Below, one piece after another: positions 7,809 through 15,904 of a DNA stretch of 64,000 bases. The stretch lies in NCBI GenBank assembly GCA_958439205.1, contig OY288189.1, forward strand, positions 4,231,001 through 4,295,000, read 5' to 3'. The position numbers and the translations under genes were made by a program. Numbering within the stretch: position 1 is the stretch's first letter; the number at the start of each line of letters is the position of its first letter. The notes beneath the pieces are model-generated. The model ran no database searches. It had not been told where the DNA came from and saw only the letters and a program-made list of their open reading frames with translations. This stretch comes from an uncultured Allorhizobium sp. (lineage in GTDB: Bacteria > Pseudomonadota > Alphaproteobacteria > Rhizobiales > Rhizobiaceae).

Positions 7809-8873
7809 TCAAAGGTAGTTGACAAGGCTCAGCGCCTGGATCTTCGAGGTCAGCGTGTAAGATGCTTCCACCATGGAAAGCAGAGAGTTAACGCGAGTCG
7901 AGGCTTCGTACGCATCTACTTCAATTTTGCTCGACAGGCTGGTCTCGATTATATCCACCTGAACCTTGAGCGAGGCATCCGCCTTCTCAACTCGGTTCTG
8001 AGAAAGACCGAGTTCCGAGCGCGTGGAGTTGATGCCGGTGATTGCGCGGCCGGTGTAGTCGATCGCCTTGTTGATCGCGGCCGTTACAGCATTGGCCGGA
8101 GCCCCGATGCTCATCAGTTCCGTGGTCAACACTGCGGCCAGCGCGAAGTAACGGAAGCCGTCTTCATTCGCGGATGCAGAGGTCTGGACGGTTTCGGACT
8201 GCGTGATGCGGCTCGTCATCGCCTCATCGGTGGCGCTGGACCAATTGGTGTTCCAGTCCGGACCGGTGAACATCGGCTCGAGCGTGGAGGTGATGAAGTC
8301 CTCCATGCTGGGCGCTGCACCGCTTGCCGCAATCGTTGCCGTATTGGCCGTGTCGGTGGGCGCAAATCCGAAATAGGCAGTGAATGCCGTGTCGAACGCA
8401 GTCTTTGCGGCCGAGGTCTCGGTGTATTCGGCAAGCGGCTGGACGTCGGTATTGATGCCGGCAAACAGGAATTCGCCGTTGGCCGACTGATTGGCCATGC
8501 TGGTCATGGTCGACAGCGAATTCTTCACCGTCATGACGGTGGTTTCGATCGTGTCGCTGTTCGACGAACCGGAGATGGTGATCAGCGCGTTGTTCATATC
8601 CTCGGCGGCCGTGGCAATCTGCTTCAAGGCTTCCTGGGAAGCCGAGAGACGCTGGGTCGCGATGGAGTTGTTGCTGATCATCGAGTTCAGCCGCAGGCTT
8701 TCCCGGTTGAGGTCGACCACCGTCGACGTCTTGCTGCCGAGCTCGGCACCAATGTCGGCATAGAAACCCGTGCTGACTTCCTGCTGGGACTTCAGGAGTT
8801 CGTTCTGCGCCTGCCGGATGGTCAGGCGCATCGATGTCTGGGTCGATAGATTAGAAACGCTGGCTGTCGACAT
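7809..8873 (-). CDS. flgL: FlgL, hook-filament junction protein (HAP3)
   Basis: The 354-residue flagellin-like protein has a coiled-coil N-terminus (STQTSMRLTIRQAQNELLKSQ, then VSTGFYADIGAELG) and a C-terminal helix with SSKIEVDAYEASTRVNSLLS and LTSKIQALSLVNYL. This split is typical of HAP3, which joins FlgK to the flagellin filament. The middle is variable and acidic. It lies six bases downstream of flgK in the hook operon and is expected to be exported through the flagellar apparatus with FlgN-type help. Confidence 0.93.
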   Translation of the reverse strand: MSTASVSNLSTQTSMRLTIRQAQNELLKSQQEVSTGFYADIGAELGSKTSTVVDLNRESLRLNSMISNNSIATQRLSASQEALKQIATAAEDMNNALITISGSSNSDTIETTVMTVKNSLSTMTSMANQSANGEFLFAGINTDVQPLAEYTETSAAKTAFDTAFTAYFGFAPTDTANTATIAASGAAPSMEDFITSTLEPMFTGPDWNTNWSSATDEAMTSRITQSETVQTSASANEDGFRYFALAAVLTTELMSIGAPANAVTAAINKAIDYTGRAITGINSTRSELGLSQNRVEKADASLKVQVDIIETSLSSKIEVDAYEASTRVNSLLSMVEASYTLTSKIQALSLVNYL

Positions 8874-8879
8874 CAGGGA

Positions 8880-10334
8880 TTACCCCGCCATTTCGAGAAC
8901 GGCCTTCAGCATCTCGTCAACGGTAGAGACGAGCTTGGCCGCGGCCTTGTAGGACTGCTCTACATCGAGCAGCAGCGATAGTTCTTCATCCAGGCTGACT
9001 GCCGTCTTGGAAGAGTAGGTCTGGAAGGTCCGCTCATAGAGCGCCTGCTTGTTTTCGTTCGCCGTCGTCGCGTTCGAGCGCAGTTCTTCGAGCCAGCCGA
9101 TCGAGTTGCTGGCGAAGGACAGGACACTTGCATCCGTCTTCAGGTCGGCATCGGCGGAGAAGCTGCGATTGGCCGCAAGCTCATCCACGTAGGAGTTGAT
9201 GAGGTCGGTGAAACCGGAGGACCCATCGACGTTTTGAACATAGGCGGCACCGTTGATCCCGCCGTCGCGGATCAGCATCGGGTCACCGCCGGCATCCGAG
9301 CGAACGGCCGGGTTGACTTGAATGAGGGCAGCTAGTCCAGGTTCAACAGTGCCTGTTGCCGGAACAGTGCCAGTCGGCCAGGTGAACAGGCCGGGCAGCT
9401 CACCGCCGCCACCGGTGTCGGTTTCCTGGAAGGCCTCAACCAGGCCACGGGCAATTTCGTCGAGCTGGGTCTGGAAGGTCGGAGCGATGACATCGCGGAT
9501 CTGAACCAGGGAAGCCAGCGAACCCTGGCCGTCCGTATTGCCACCGACGCCGGCGCGGACCGGTGTGCCATCGATGTAGATCGCGTTGCCGGAGACGGTC
9601 GCGTCGTAGGTATAGGTGCGAACGAAGCTGACTTCACGCGGATCGGTCTCGAACAGCGTCGTGCCATCATAGGTGTAGAGGACCATGTCGCTGTTGTCGC
9701 GCATGTTCACGGAAACGCCGATGATCCCGGAGATTTCCTTGAGCAGCGTGTCGCGGCGGTCGAGATAGTCGTCGGCAGCCCCGCCGGTTGCCGTCTGGCG
9801 CACCACCGTGTCGTTGACGATCTTGAACTCTGCAAGCAGCTTGTTGAGCGTTTCCACCTGCTCAAACATCTGAGCGTCGGTGTCTTCGCGCAATTCCTGC
9901 GTCGTGGTGGTCGCGTTGTTGAGCGAGTTCACCACGTCGATCGCATCTGTCACCACCGTGGAGGCGAGTGCATATTCGCCTGGCGATGCCGCAAACGACT
10001 GGAGGCTGCTCTGCAGATTGGCAAGATAGGCAGACGGCGAGAGTTCGTAGTCATTGCCGCCGAGCGCATCGGAAAGCGTGGTCAATCCATCGAGCAGGGT
10101 CGACTGCGCACTTTGCTGCGCAGTCGAGGATGACATCTGCCGCAACAGTGCCATCTGCTGCGACCGCTCGTTCTGCACCGACGAGAAACCGTATACGGAC
10201 TGCGTGACCACCGCGTCACGGCGAACGTAGTTTTCGTTGCCGGTGTTGGCGATGTTCGTCGAGATCACGGACGTCTGCTGCGACGTGTTCCGGAAGATCG
10301 AATTGGCCGTATTGAGCGACGATGCAAGCGACAT
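8880..10334 (-). CDS. flgK: FlgK, hook-filament junction protein (HAP1)
   Basis: The 484-residue protein opens with MSLASSLNTANSIFRNTSQQ and STNIANTGNENYVRR, the rod/hook-family N-terminal motif followed by HAP1-type sequence. It ends with SLDEELSLLLDVEQSYKAAA and a KLVSTVDEMLKAVLEM helix, the FlgK C-terminal signature. FlgK is the first junction protein between hook and filament. It is in the flgE-flgK-flgL row with 21 bases to flgE. Its length is a little below enterobacterial FlgK (~547), due to a shorter central domain. Confidence 0.94.
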   Translation of the reverse strand: MSLASSLNTANSIFRNTSQQTSVISTNIANTGNENYVRRDAVVTQSVYGFSSVQNERSQQMALLRQMSSSTAQQSAQSTLLDGLTTLSDALGGNDYELSPSAYLANLQSSLQSFAASPGEYALASTVVTDAIDVVNSLNNATTTTQELREDTDAQMFEQVETLNKLLAEFKIVNDTVVRQTATGGAADDYLDRRDTLLKEISGIIGVSVNMRDNSDMVLYTYDGTTLFETDPREVSFVRTYTYDATVSGNAIYIDGTPVRAGVGGNTDGQGSLASLVQIRDVIAPTFQTQLDEIARGLVEAFQETDTGGGGELPGLFTWPTGTVPATGTVEPGLAALIQVNPAVRSDAGGDPMLIRDGGINGAAYVQNVDGSSGFTDLINSYVDELAANRSFSADADLKTDASVLSFASNSIGWLEELRSNATTANENKQALYERTFQTYSSKTAVSLDEELSLLLDVEQSYKAAAKLVSTVDEMLKAVLEMAG

Positions 10335-10355
10335 AGGACTAACCTACTCTTTTGA

Positions 10356-11564
10356 TTATCTCTTCAGGTTGACCAGGACTTCCATCAATTCGGAGCCGGT
10401 CTGGAAAACCTTGGAGTTTGCGGTGTAATTCCGCTGGGACTCGATCATGGCCGTCAGCTCTTCAGCCACGTCCACGTTGGAGTCTTCGAGAGCGCCGGAC
10501 AGGATCGTGCCAAAGCCGCTGGAGCCGGCATAACCGAGGATGACGACACCGGAATCGTTCGACTGGGTGTACATGTTGCCGGCCACCGGATTGAGGTTGT
10601 CCGGGCTCTGGACGCTCGCAAGAGCGACGCGGAACTTCGGCACCAGGTCGCCGTTTTCGTAGGCGATCGAGACGACACCCTTGTCGTCGATCTCGTAGCC
10701 CTTGACCTTCGAGGCAGCGTTACCGTTGACCTTGCCTTCTTCAACGGAGAAGGCAGACGCGAGCTGCGTCGTATCACCGATTTCCAAGGTGATATCCGGC
10801 ACCACTGCACCATCGATATCGAAGGTCTGCAGCGTGAGGGGCGTCGGGCTCAATGCCGTATCAAGCTGGCCGTCCGTGGTGAAGAAGAGGCTGGTTACGC
10901 CGAGTACCGTGGCCGGAACGCCCGGGCCGGTTGCTTCTACCGACCACTCGTTGTCGGTAACTTTCGTGTAGGTGAATTCAATCAGGCGGCTGGAACCCTG
11001 GCTGTCGAAGACCTTCAGCGAGGTCGTCTGCACGAAGCCGTCTTCCGCACCGTTGGGCAGGTTGACGTTGAGGGTACCGGTCGTCGAGGCGACAGCGGAG
11101 ATGCCCGAACCGGACAAATCGACGTCTTCAAGTCCATCGAAGCCGTTCACGACGATGGTCGGATCAGCCGTGGAATCGTATTCGTAACCCTGGAGGGTAT
11201 AGCCTGCGGTATTCTTGAGCGTGCCGTCATCCTGGAGAACGAAGGAGCCCGCACGGGTCATGTAGGGAGTGCCGTCGTCGCCCTTCACGATGAAGAAGCC
11301 GTCGCCGTTGATGGCGAGGTCCGTCTCGGAGGTCGTGTAGCTGAAGGTGCCCTGGCTCGAAATCGAGTAGCGGACATCGGTCTCGACGCCGCCGGAATTG
11401 TAGGCGCCGTTCGTGGTCGGCAAAATCATGGATGAAAACTGCACCGAGGCCTTCTTATAGCCGACGGTGCTGGAATTGGCGATGTTGTCAGCGACAGTGC
11501 TCAGCCGGTTCGACTGGGCGTTCATGCCGGAGACACCCGTTCGCATGGTTCCGTAAAGGCTCAT
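10356..11564 (-). CDS. flgE: FlgE, flagellar hook protein
   Basis: The 402-residue protein has hook-family ends: MSLYGTMRTGVSGMNAQSNR with DNIANSSTVGYKK at the start, and EELTAMIESQRNYTANSKVF with GSELMEVLVNLKR at the end. The FQGYEYDST-like and NGDGFFIVKGDDG segments in between are those of FlgE. It forms the flexible hook and is the first gene of the long hook-export operon. Its 5' region contains a CGCAAG-type box (11608-11619) shared with other class II operons. A strong terminator (11665-11695) separates it from rem, so flgE should have its own promoter. Confidence 0.95.
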   Translation of the reverse strand: MSLYGTMRTGVSGMNAQSNRLSTVADNIANSSTVGYKKASVQFSSMILPTTNGAYNSGGVETDVRYSISSQGTFSYTTSETDLAINGDGFFIVKGDDGTPYMTRAGSFVLQDDGTLKNTAGYTLQGYEYDSTADPTIVVNGFDGLEDVDLSGSGISAVASTTGTLNVNLPNGAEDGFVQTTSLKVFDSQGSSRLIEFTYTKVTDNEWSVEATGPGVPATVLGVTSLFFTTDGQLDTALSPTPLTLQTFDIDGAVVPDITLEIGDTTQLASAFSVEEGKVNGNAASKVKGYEIDDKGVVSIAYENGDLVPKFRVALASVQSPDNLNPVAGNMYTQSNDSGVVILGYAGSSGFGTILSGALEDSNVDVAEELTAMIESQRNYTANSKVFQTGSELMEVLVNLKR

Positions 11565-11607
11565 GTCAAAATCCTCGTTTTATAGTCAATGGGAGAGTAT
11601 GAGGTGG

Positions 11608-11619
11608 GCCTTGCGTGAA
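11608..11619 (-). promoter_or_regulatory. Shared CGCAAG-type box ahead of flgE
   Basis: On the minus strand this reads TTCACGCAAGGC, 44-55 bases upstream of the flgE ATG. Closely related sequences (TCRCGCAAGSC) stand at similar distances ahead of motA and the motB operon and farther upstream of flgF, with a shorter match ahead of fliF. It may be a Rem activator site or part of a class II core promoter. Function is inferred only from its recurrence. Confidence 0.45.
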
Positions 11620-11664
11620 GCTGTCTGGCTGGAGGGCCCTGCCGTTTTTTCACCTCGTGGCGAG

Positions 11665-11695
11665 GAAAAAACTGCGGCCGCACAAGGGCGGCCGC
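11665..11695 (-). terminator. Rho-independent terminator after rem
   Basis: On the minus strand there is an 8-bp GCGGCCGC stem with a six-base loop, followed by AGTTTTTTCC. It lies just past the rem stop and before flgE, so rem is a single-gene unit at its 3' end. Confidence 0.85.
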
Positions 11696-11707
11696 GGGAT
11701 GTAATCA

Positions 11708-12379
11708 TCAGCTCCAGTCGATGCAGTAACCGAGGAAGCGTTTGGAATCGACGGGGTCGAAACCGAGCTTCTTGCGAAGCTTCTTGCGAAGCTTGGAGAT
11801 GTGGCTTTCGACGACGTTCTCTTCGACTTCTTCGTCGAAGATGCCGTAGATCGCGTTGAAGATCTGGGTCTTCGAGACGCGACGACCGCGGTTGGAGACC
11901 AAATATTCGAGAATGCGGCGCTCGCGGCGCGGCAAGGGGAAGACGTCGCCGGCAATCTCGGGATCGCGGCCGTCGGAGAATACCTTGATCGGGCCGATCT
12001 CGGTGAAGTTGGTGATTGCCCGCAGACGCCGGCGGATAGCCGCAGCGCGTGCCAGGATTTCGCGAGGATGGACAGGCTTGCGCACGACATCATCGACGCC
12101 GCAGTCGAAGAGTGCGAGGGTTGCCTCCAGGGATGGCTGATCGCTGACTGCGATCACCGGTGCCTGGGTCCGGTCGCGGATTGCCCGCGGCAGCTCCAGG
12201 GTCGCCTCACCCTGTCCGAGCAGGAATGCTTCAACCGCCGCGATGTCGGAATCGGCCGCCGTATTGACCCATTCCCCGAACTCGCGTGGGTCGAAACCCG
12301 TCGAGGGAATTCCCTCGCGCCCAAATAGTGATGTGTATCCGTCTTTCACGAGCTCGCGCTCATCTACCACGACGATCAT
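11708..12379 (-). CDS. rem: Rem, OmpR-type activator of class II motility genes
   Basis: The 223-residue protein has a receiver-like N-terminal half (1-115) and a winged-helix C-terminal half (about 130-223: DVFPLPRRERRILEYLVSN, then ENVVESHISKLRKKL, the OmpR/PhoB recognition helix). In S. meliloti, Rem is activated transcriptionally by VisNR and drives the flagellar operons. The receiver is degenerate: the usual phosphorylated Asp around residue 50 is absent (AAVEAF there), although the KP pair (VRKPVHP) is kept. It probably works without phosphorylation. The 280-base region upstream carries TTAACCAT repeats, a CtrA-like box and a perfect inverted repeat. Confidence 0.93.
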   Translation of the reverse strand: MIVVVDERELVKDGYTSLFGREGIPSTGFDPREFGEWVNTAADSDIAAVEAFLLGQGEATLELPRAIRDRTQAPVIAVSDQPSLEATLALFDCGVDDVVRKPVHPREILARAAAIRRRLRAITNFTEIGPIKVFSDGRDPEIAGDVFPLPRRERRILEYLVSNRGRRVSKTQIFNAIYGIFDEEVEENVVESHISKLRKKLRKKLGFDPVDSKRFLGYCIDWS

Positions 12380-12457
12380 TCAGCCGCCTCCGAATCAGTG
12401 TGGTGTTTCGATGCACCATGGGTACGAATCGGGGGATTCATGAACAACTAGGAGAAC

Positions 12458-12489
12458 TTAACCATAGTAATTAACGATTGATTAACCAT
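12458..12489. promoter_or_regulatory. CtrA-like TTAA repeats in the rem promoter region
   Basis: Three TTAACSAT copies start at 12458, 12471 and 12482. The last two form TTAA-N7-TTAACC (12471-12487), matching the alphaproteobacterial CtrA consensus TTAA-N7-TTAA(C). They lie about 80-110 bases upstream of the rem ATG. That CtrA binds here is an inference from the motif. Confidence 0.5.
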
Positions 12490-12515
12490 TTGGTGCCGAT
12501 TTGAACTAGATATAG

Positions 12516-12530
12516 TAGCTCGCCGAGCTA
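12516..12530. promoter_or_regulatory. Perfect inverted repeat upstream of rem (candidate VisNR operator)
   Basis: TAGCTCG-C-CGAGCTA is a perfect 7-1-7 dyad about 140 bases upstream of the rem start. LuxR-type regulators such as VisN/VisR bind short dyads, and VisNR is the known activator of rem in S. meliloti. There is no T-run on either side, so it is not a standard terminator for the preceding gene. Confidence 0.4.
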
Positions 12531-12659
12531 TCAGGCACTATTTTGCAGTGGAAAAGTTAACGCAAGTTTCGCACAAGCTCTTGCTAATGCCTCTTTCATC
12601 GCAGTCTCGCCACATTTGGCAAATCGGCACAATCGTGGCTGTCAAACAACTCTCGATTG

Positions 12660-13241
12660 TTATTCACCGCAAAATTGTCGCGCATTGGGCGTCCAGCTTC
12701 CATAGCCCGTCGCCACCAAATTTGCGATCACGCGACACACATAGCGCTTCTGGGCCGGGTTGTTGTTAGGCCCCGCGTGGTACCTTGCAACAGCCATGGT
12801 CCATGTTTCGTGACGGCTATGCAGATTGCTGAGAAAGCGCGCTGCATATTCCACGTTACGCCGAGGGTCAAACATGGCCTCTGCGGAGCTGAAATGCTCT
12901 CCGTGGAAGTGCTGGTTGATCTGCATGCAGCCGACGTCGATGAGGACCGCGCCGCCTTCCCTCGCCCGCTGGAAAGCCTCAAGCGCTTCCTCCAGTTCAT
13001 CGAAGTAATAGGCTTTGCCTTCCACATTCATGGCGAAGGGCTGAAGGCTGCCCTTGCGCCCCGTCTCGGTGAGGCCCACCGAATAGAGGATGCCTTCGGG
13101 TATGCCGAACTTGGCCGCGGCTGCACTGATGGCGCCCTCACAGGCCCCAAGGCTTGCCGCTGCCTCAGACGTAAAGCTGATCAGGGCGAGTGCCGCGAGC
13201 GTCGGTAGCCGGAGTATCCGTCGTTTGAACCAGGCGCTCAT
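12660..13241 (-). CDS. Lytic transglycosylase (SLT-like) of the flagellar locus
   Basis: From MSAWFKRRILRL the protein has 193 residues, with a signal peptide (LAALALISFTSEAAAS) and an SLT-type fold. Motifs are a GILYSVGLTETG segment carrying the catalytic Glu, DVGCMQINQHFHG and MAVARYHAGPN. It corresponds in position to orf38 of S. meliloti. It should cleave periplasmic peptidoglycan to let the rod through, the task done by the C-terminal domain of FlgJ in enterobacteria and missing from the short FlgJ here. An in-frame GTG 11 codons upstream is a possible alternative start. The start lies inside the 3' end of fliK in another frame. Confidence 0.82.
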   Translation of the reverse strand: MSAWFKRRILRLPTLAALALISFTSEAAASLGACEGAISAAAAKFGIPEGILYSVGLTETGRKGSLQPFAMNVEGKAYYFDELEEALEAFQRAREGGAVLIDVGCMQINQHFHGEHFSSAEAMFDPRRNVEYAARFLSNLHSRHETWTMAVARYHAGPNNNPAQKRYVCRVIANLVATGYGSWTPNARQFCGE

Positions 13242-14565
13242 CTGCCGTCCGTACCCCGTTTCCTGCAGCCTCACCCTGCTGCTGCCGTTCGCTGCCAGCC
13301 TGGTTTCCGGACTGGAATGTCTGCTGGCCGGCTTGCTGGTTCTGCGCGCTGTTCTGACCGGTATCGGCGCTGCGATCGACAGTCGCGACCTGCATGTTCA
13401 CCTGCACCTGGTCGACCACCAGACCCTGCGCGCGCAGGGCCTTCAGGATGTCGCTCTGATCGTTGGAGAGCTGGCGGAGCGCTGCCGGATTGTCGACGGT
13501 CAGCTGGACGCTCAGCTCCTCACCCGATAGCCGCAAGGTCGCGGTGACGCTTCCAAGGTCGATCGGTGTCATCTGGATCTTCAAGGTATGCACGACCTTG
13601 CCCTGGCTGGACTGGGTCGCGGCGTTGGCGAGTTCAGAACCTGGCGACATGGCGCCGACCCACTCGCTGTCGCCCAGCATGGCTGCTGTGATCGAAGCAC
13701 CGTTGGTCGTCGAGACTGGCGCGATATAGCGTCGGCTGTCGACCACGGTAACCGTCTCGACTGCCTTCTGCTCGGACTGTTCGGATCCTTCGCTGCGCAG
13801 AAGTACCGGCTCACCCTTGCCATCCGCCCGGACGAAGCGGAAGTCGCGATTGCCTTCCGACCCACTGTCATCCGAGGTGGAGGCGTCTGTCTCTCCCTCC
13901 GACACGGCTGCCACGGCAAGGCCGTCAACGGCCTTCTGATCCGCCTTGGCGCTCTTCTCACCCTTGACGGGTTCATCGTCCTTTTCGGAGATCTTGGCTT
14001 CACCACCGGCCAGAAGCTGCAGCACATCTGCAAGGTCAGCGGCGGTTGTCTCGGCGCCTGCAGTCTCGCCGGATGCATGTTCGGCCGGAACCTCCTCGGT
14101 GCCTTCCTCGCCCTTGCGGTCGCGAACGGCGGCCATGGCCTTGGCGAGCTCCGCCTTGAGTGCGGGATCGAGACCCTCGATCTCGACCTCGGGCTCCTTG
14201 CCCTCCTTGGCGCTTCCCTTGCCCTGTGCCTTGGCGTTTGCCAGAAGGCGCACAAGCTCGCCCATGGACACGTCGTCCGGCAAAGCTTCGAGCTCTGCAA
14301 GCAGGGCATCGTCAATGCCAAACAGCGATGGGTCGGCGTTGCGCGTCGAGGTCTTTGCCGCAGGAAGATCGCCGTCCGCGTCTACGCTTGCCGCGTCTTC
14401 GTCAGAATTTCCGCCCTGCGACGTGCCACGCTCCTGCTCTCCAGAGCTCGAAAGCACCTTCGAGAAGCTGCCGCCGTCTTCTGCCCTGTCGCTACGACCG
14501 GAAGCGGATTGCGAGGCTGCGCCATCCGAAACAGGCAATCTGGGAGCTGAGAGTGCATCCATCAT
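13165..14565 (-). CDS. fliK: FliK (MotD), hook-length control protein
   Basis: The 466-residue protein is mainly a low-complexity, acidic and Ser/Gly/Ala-rich ruler region (about 1-300). It is followed by a compact C-terminal Flg_hook domain with VVHTLKIQMTPIDLGSVTATL, SVQLTVDNPAALRQL and ALRAQGLVVDQVQVNMQ. The gene was once named motD in S. meliloti and later recognised as fliK. It measures hook length and switches export specificity through FlhB. The tail after about 410 is Gln/Gly/Thr-rich. It sits directly after motC, and its end overlaps the transglycosylase gene. Confidence 0.9.
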   Translation of the reverse strand: MMDALSAPRLPVSDGAASQSASGRSDRAEDGGSFSKVLSSSGEQERGTSQGGNSDEDAASVDADGDLPAAKTSTRNADPSLFGIDDALLAELEALPDDVSMGELVRLLANAKAQGKGSAKEGKEPEVEIEGLDPALKAELAKAMAAVRDRKGEEGTEEVPAEHASGETAGAETTAADLADVLQLLAGGEAKISEKDDEPVKGEKSAKADQKAVDGLAVAAVSEGETDASTSDDSGSEGNRDFRFVRADGKGEPVLLRSEGSEQSEQKAVETVTVVDSRRYIAPVSTTNGASITAAMLGDSEWVGAMSPGSELANAATQSSQGKVVHTLKIQMTPIDLGSVTATLRLSGEELSVQLTVDNPAALRQLSNDQSDILKALRAQGLVVDQVQVNMQVATVDRSADTGQNSAQNQQAGQQTFQSGNQAGSERQQQGEAAGNGVRTADERLVQTTDTPATDARGTRPDQLYV

Positions 14566-14567
14566 GA

Positions 14568-15902
14568 TCAGGGGCCTTCTTTCTGGAGAAGATCGTCTAT
14601 GGCATCGAGTTTGGACCGTCCCGCATCGACGAAGGTTCGCAGTTCGGGATCGATCTCGGCCTGCTCGGCCGGTGGCGTACCGGGCTCTGCCGCCGCGGGC
14701 CGTACTTCGGCCTCACCGGGGGCAGCGTCTGCCGGCTGCGGCTGCGGCTGAGCAAAGGGATCCTGCAGATCCTGGTCGGTCGCAGCAGACTCAACCGCTT
14801 CGCCGGACTGCGGCGCTTCGACGGGCGGGGGCGTCTGCGGGGCGGCCATGGGTTCCGGTTTGCGCAGAACCTCCTTGGCCACGGTTTCGGCAGCCTGGCG
14901 CAGCGCGCGGTCGCGAGGCGAAAGCGCGTCTTCGGGGATATTCATCAGGACAGCCATGGCATCGTCGACATTCTCAGTCGGGACGCCGACGAGGCTGCCA
15001 TAGAGCTTGGCAAGGGCGTCTGCCCCCTCCTCGCTGCCGGACAGGAGCTTTGCCTGGTCAGCTGCCATGGTGGCGAGTTCCTTGCGACCGGCGATCGCCG
15101 CTTCACGCGCAACCCGGAGGTAAACCTCACGGCGCCGGTCGATATCCATGTAGCCGAGCGTGGCGTCGATATCGGCGGGCTTCAGCACATCGTAGTGCTC
15201 GACGACGAACCGGACGAAGAGATCGGCAAACTGGCTAGCATAGGGCGAGTAGAGGAAGCGGCGTGCGTAGCCGTTTGCATAGAGCGACGCCTTGTCGACG
15301 ATCTTGGCGTCGACAGCGACTGCGAGCGAACGGCGAAGGGCTGCCTCTTCGACAATGGTGCCGGGAGCTGTCAGACGCGCCCAGTCATAGAACTTCAAGG
15401 CGGCAGCCGGATCCTTGGCGAGGGTGACATTGCCGGCAACGAGCGCGAGATAGGGGCCGATCTTGGCGTTCTTGTATTCGACCGCCATGTCGCCCAGTGT
15501 CTTGGCGATCAAGGTGCCCTTGCCGGTCAGATACTTGCGCAAGGCATCGCTGACGCGGTTGTCGAAATTGCCTTCGATATCACGGGCGACGAGCAATTCC
15601 AGCGTCGCGGGATTACCGCCGCTCATCGCATAGATCAGGGCCGCATCGACGTTGCGCGGATCCTGGAAGATCTTCGGATCGGCTGTGCGCAGCCGCTCGT
15701 CGATCGTGCCCAGCATGAAGCGCTGCATGTCTGCTGCGGAATGGTCACCCCTGATGACGGTATCCTGGACGAATTGCAGCGAACGCAGCATCCGGTAAGG
15801 TTCGAGCGTCTCGTCCACCGACTGCGCATGGCTCGACGATCCGGCAGCAAATGCCGCCAGACCGGAGAGCAGAACGCAGAGGGACAGTCGCCGGATGGCC
15901 AT
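14568..15902 (-). CDS. motC: MotC, periplasmic motor protein
   Basis: The 444-residue protein starts with a signal peptide (RLSLCVLLSGLAAFAAG, ending near HAQS). Its helical body is rich in Ala, Asp and Leu, and it has a Pro/Gln/Glu-rich linker after about residue 345. In S. meliloti, MotC is a periplasmic protein that binds MotB and modulates rotary speed; it has no enterobacterial counterpart. Identification rests on position between motB and fliK (two bases from motB), a size near 430-440 residues and the signal peptide. Its chaperone candidate motE is encoded at 25206. Confidence 0.88.
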   Translation of the reverse strand: MAIRRLSLCVLLSGLAAFAAGSSSHAQSVDETLEPYRMLRSLQFVQDTVIRGDHSAADMQRFMLGTIDERLRTADPKIFQDPRNVDAALIYAMSGGNPATLELLVARDIEGNFDNRVSDALRKYLTGKGTLIAKTLGDMAVEYKNAKIGPYLALVAGNVTLAKDPAAALKFYDWARLTAPGTIVEEAALRRSLAVAVDAKIVDKASLYANGYARRFLYSPYASQFADLFVRFVVEHYDVLKPADIDATLGYMDIDRRREVYLRVAREAAIAGRKELATMAADQAKLLSGSEEGADALAKLYGSLVGVPTENVDDAMAVLMNIPEDALSPRDRALRQAAETVAKEVLRKPEPMAAPQTPPPVEAPQSGEAVESAATDQDLQDPFAQPQPQPADAAPGEAEVRPAAAEPGTPPAEQAEIDPELRTFVDAGRSKLDAIDDLLQKEGP

Positions 15903-15904
15903 GC

